Assembly (NCBI GenBank): GCA_965262705.1
Contig: OZ253556.1
Coordinates: 1,364,001-1,428,000, forward strand
From: UJ101 sp965262705
GTDB lineage: Bacteria; Bacteroidota; Bacteroidia; Flavobacteriales; UJ101
Reading direction: 5' to 3'
Length of the DNA stretch: 64,000 nt
The notes under the pieces are model-generated. The model was not told the DNA's origin and made no database searches. It saw only the letters and a program-made list of their open reading frames with translations. The position numbers and the translations under genes were made by a program. Of the stretch, positions 63,579 to 64,000 are shown piece by piece; within the stretch, counting starts at the first letter, position 1, and each line of letters begins with the position of its first letter.

Positions 63579-64000
63579 ATGAAAAAGTATATTTTAACTT
63601 TAATTTCACTAGCTTTTTTAGCTTGTGTCAGTGATAATAGTTTTTCTACTCCTGATGTATGTGAAGGAGGAAGGTGCCAAACCTACTCACTATCAAATGC
63701 AGCTATCCCGTTTAATGAAACCTTTGATAATTTTGCCCTATGGCAAGTAGCCAATACAGAAGGCGAACGAAAATGGTATCTAAAACAGCATGACGGAGCG
63801 CCTTTTGTTACTATGAGTGCCTTTGCCGGGCAAAATCAGCCGGGCGTTTCGGTTGAATCCTGGCTCATATCCCCCTTATTTGATTTTGATGCGCAAGAAA
63901 ATGAAACCTTAGAATTTAAGTTGGCAGACTATTATTCTAATGATGATCCGTTAAAAGTTTTTTATTCGACAGATTACGATGGGGAAAATATCAAGAAAGC
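63579..64000 (+). CDS. Surface lipoprotein downstream of the receptor (truncated by window end)
   Basis: At least 140 residues, open to the window end. ATG at 63579 (an in-frame ATG at 63570 is the alternative). Lipoprotein signal MKKYILTLISLAFLAC with Cys near residue 16. The visible mature part (FNETFDNFALWQVANTEGER, then VSVESWLISPLFDFDAQENE and LKVFYSTDYDG) looks like a choice-of-anchor-J/DUF5689-type beta-sandwich, which in Flavobacteriia often follows a receptor gene in the same operon and may act as its surface partner. The end is not visible. Confidence 0.8.
   Translation, partial: MKKYILTLISLAFLACVSDNSFSTPDVCEGGRCQTYSLSNAAIPFNETFDNFALWQVANTEGERKWYLKQHDGAPFVTMSAFAGQNQPGVSVESWLISPLFDFDAQENETLEFKLADYYSNDDPLKVFYSTDYDGENIKK

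Overview
This window is 64 kb of an AT-rich chromosome from a member of the Bacteroidetes, almost certainly class Flavobacteriia. The evidence is: TAnnTTTG-type promoters; paired GLPGLI/outer-membrane-protein genes; CarboxypepD_reg-like TonB-dependent receptors; a fused CcsBA cytochrome c biogenesis protein; a PF14121-type porin; the SO_0444 metal-efflux family; mevalonate-pathway MvaD; and menaquinone MenC. Species cannot be named from the sequence alone.

Layout. 0-4 kb: end of hisS, a membrane protein, SPOR protein plus mvaD, folE. 4-5.4 kb: a dead IS relic. 5.5-8.8 kb: ccsBA. 8.8-12 kb: repeat-rich DNA with divergent hisC and hisH. 11.8-14.1 kb: rsmI-recJ. 14.4-18.5 kb: SO_0444 efflux permease plus rhodanese, ppk2, a structured RNA candidate, pyrH-frr. 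18.6-22 kb: tRNA-Arg(CCT) between two repeats, purN, and broken trpA and trpB. 22-31 kb: recG, aconitase, prmC, menC, porin, tRNA-Leu(CAA). 31-44.7 kb: SDR, GLPGLI/outer-membrane pair, TonB-dependent receptor, Zn peptidase, AEC transporter, lpxK, gyrA. 44.8-54.6 kb: TPR protein, recA, zinc-ribbon-like protein, Nif3, trpF/META/trpC/trpD, YeiH. 54.8-64 kb: pckA, a second IS relic, leuS, a TonB-dependent receptor and the start of a surface lipoprotein.

The outstanding feature is infestation by miniature inverted-repeat elements. The long form (typically 165-185 bp) has ends GAGACCGTTGCA...TGCAACGGTCTC and occurs in about 14 complete or nearly complete copies plus many fragments. Nine copies have perfect 5-bp target duplications. 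A short form of about 56 bp has related ends, and one copy has a perfect 5-bp duplication. Two defective copies of an IS5-like insertion sequence share the outer 12-14 bp and are the natural candidate parent. Palindromic TTCGACA/TGTCGAA repeats are nested inside these elements.

The elements are built into genes. One copy supplies the last 15 codons and stop of hisC. An element end supplies the start codon and signal-peptide n-region of a porin. A short element supplies the end of trpA. Element ends supply the stop codons of prmC and pckA. The IS end supplies a correctly spaced -33 box for pckA.

The biosynthetic operons are scattered. trpD-trpC-META-trpF remain intact, but trpA and trpB, 30 kb away, carry several independent lesions. 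Only hisC and hisH of the his operon are seen, and they are divergent.
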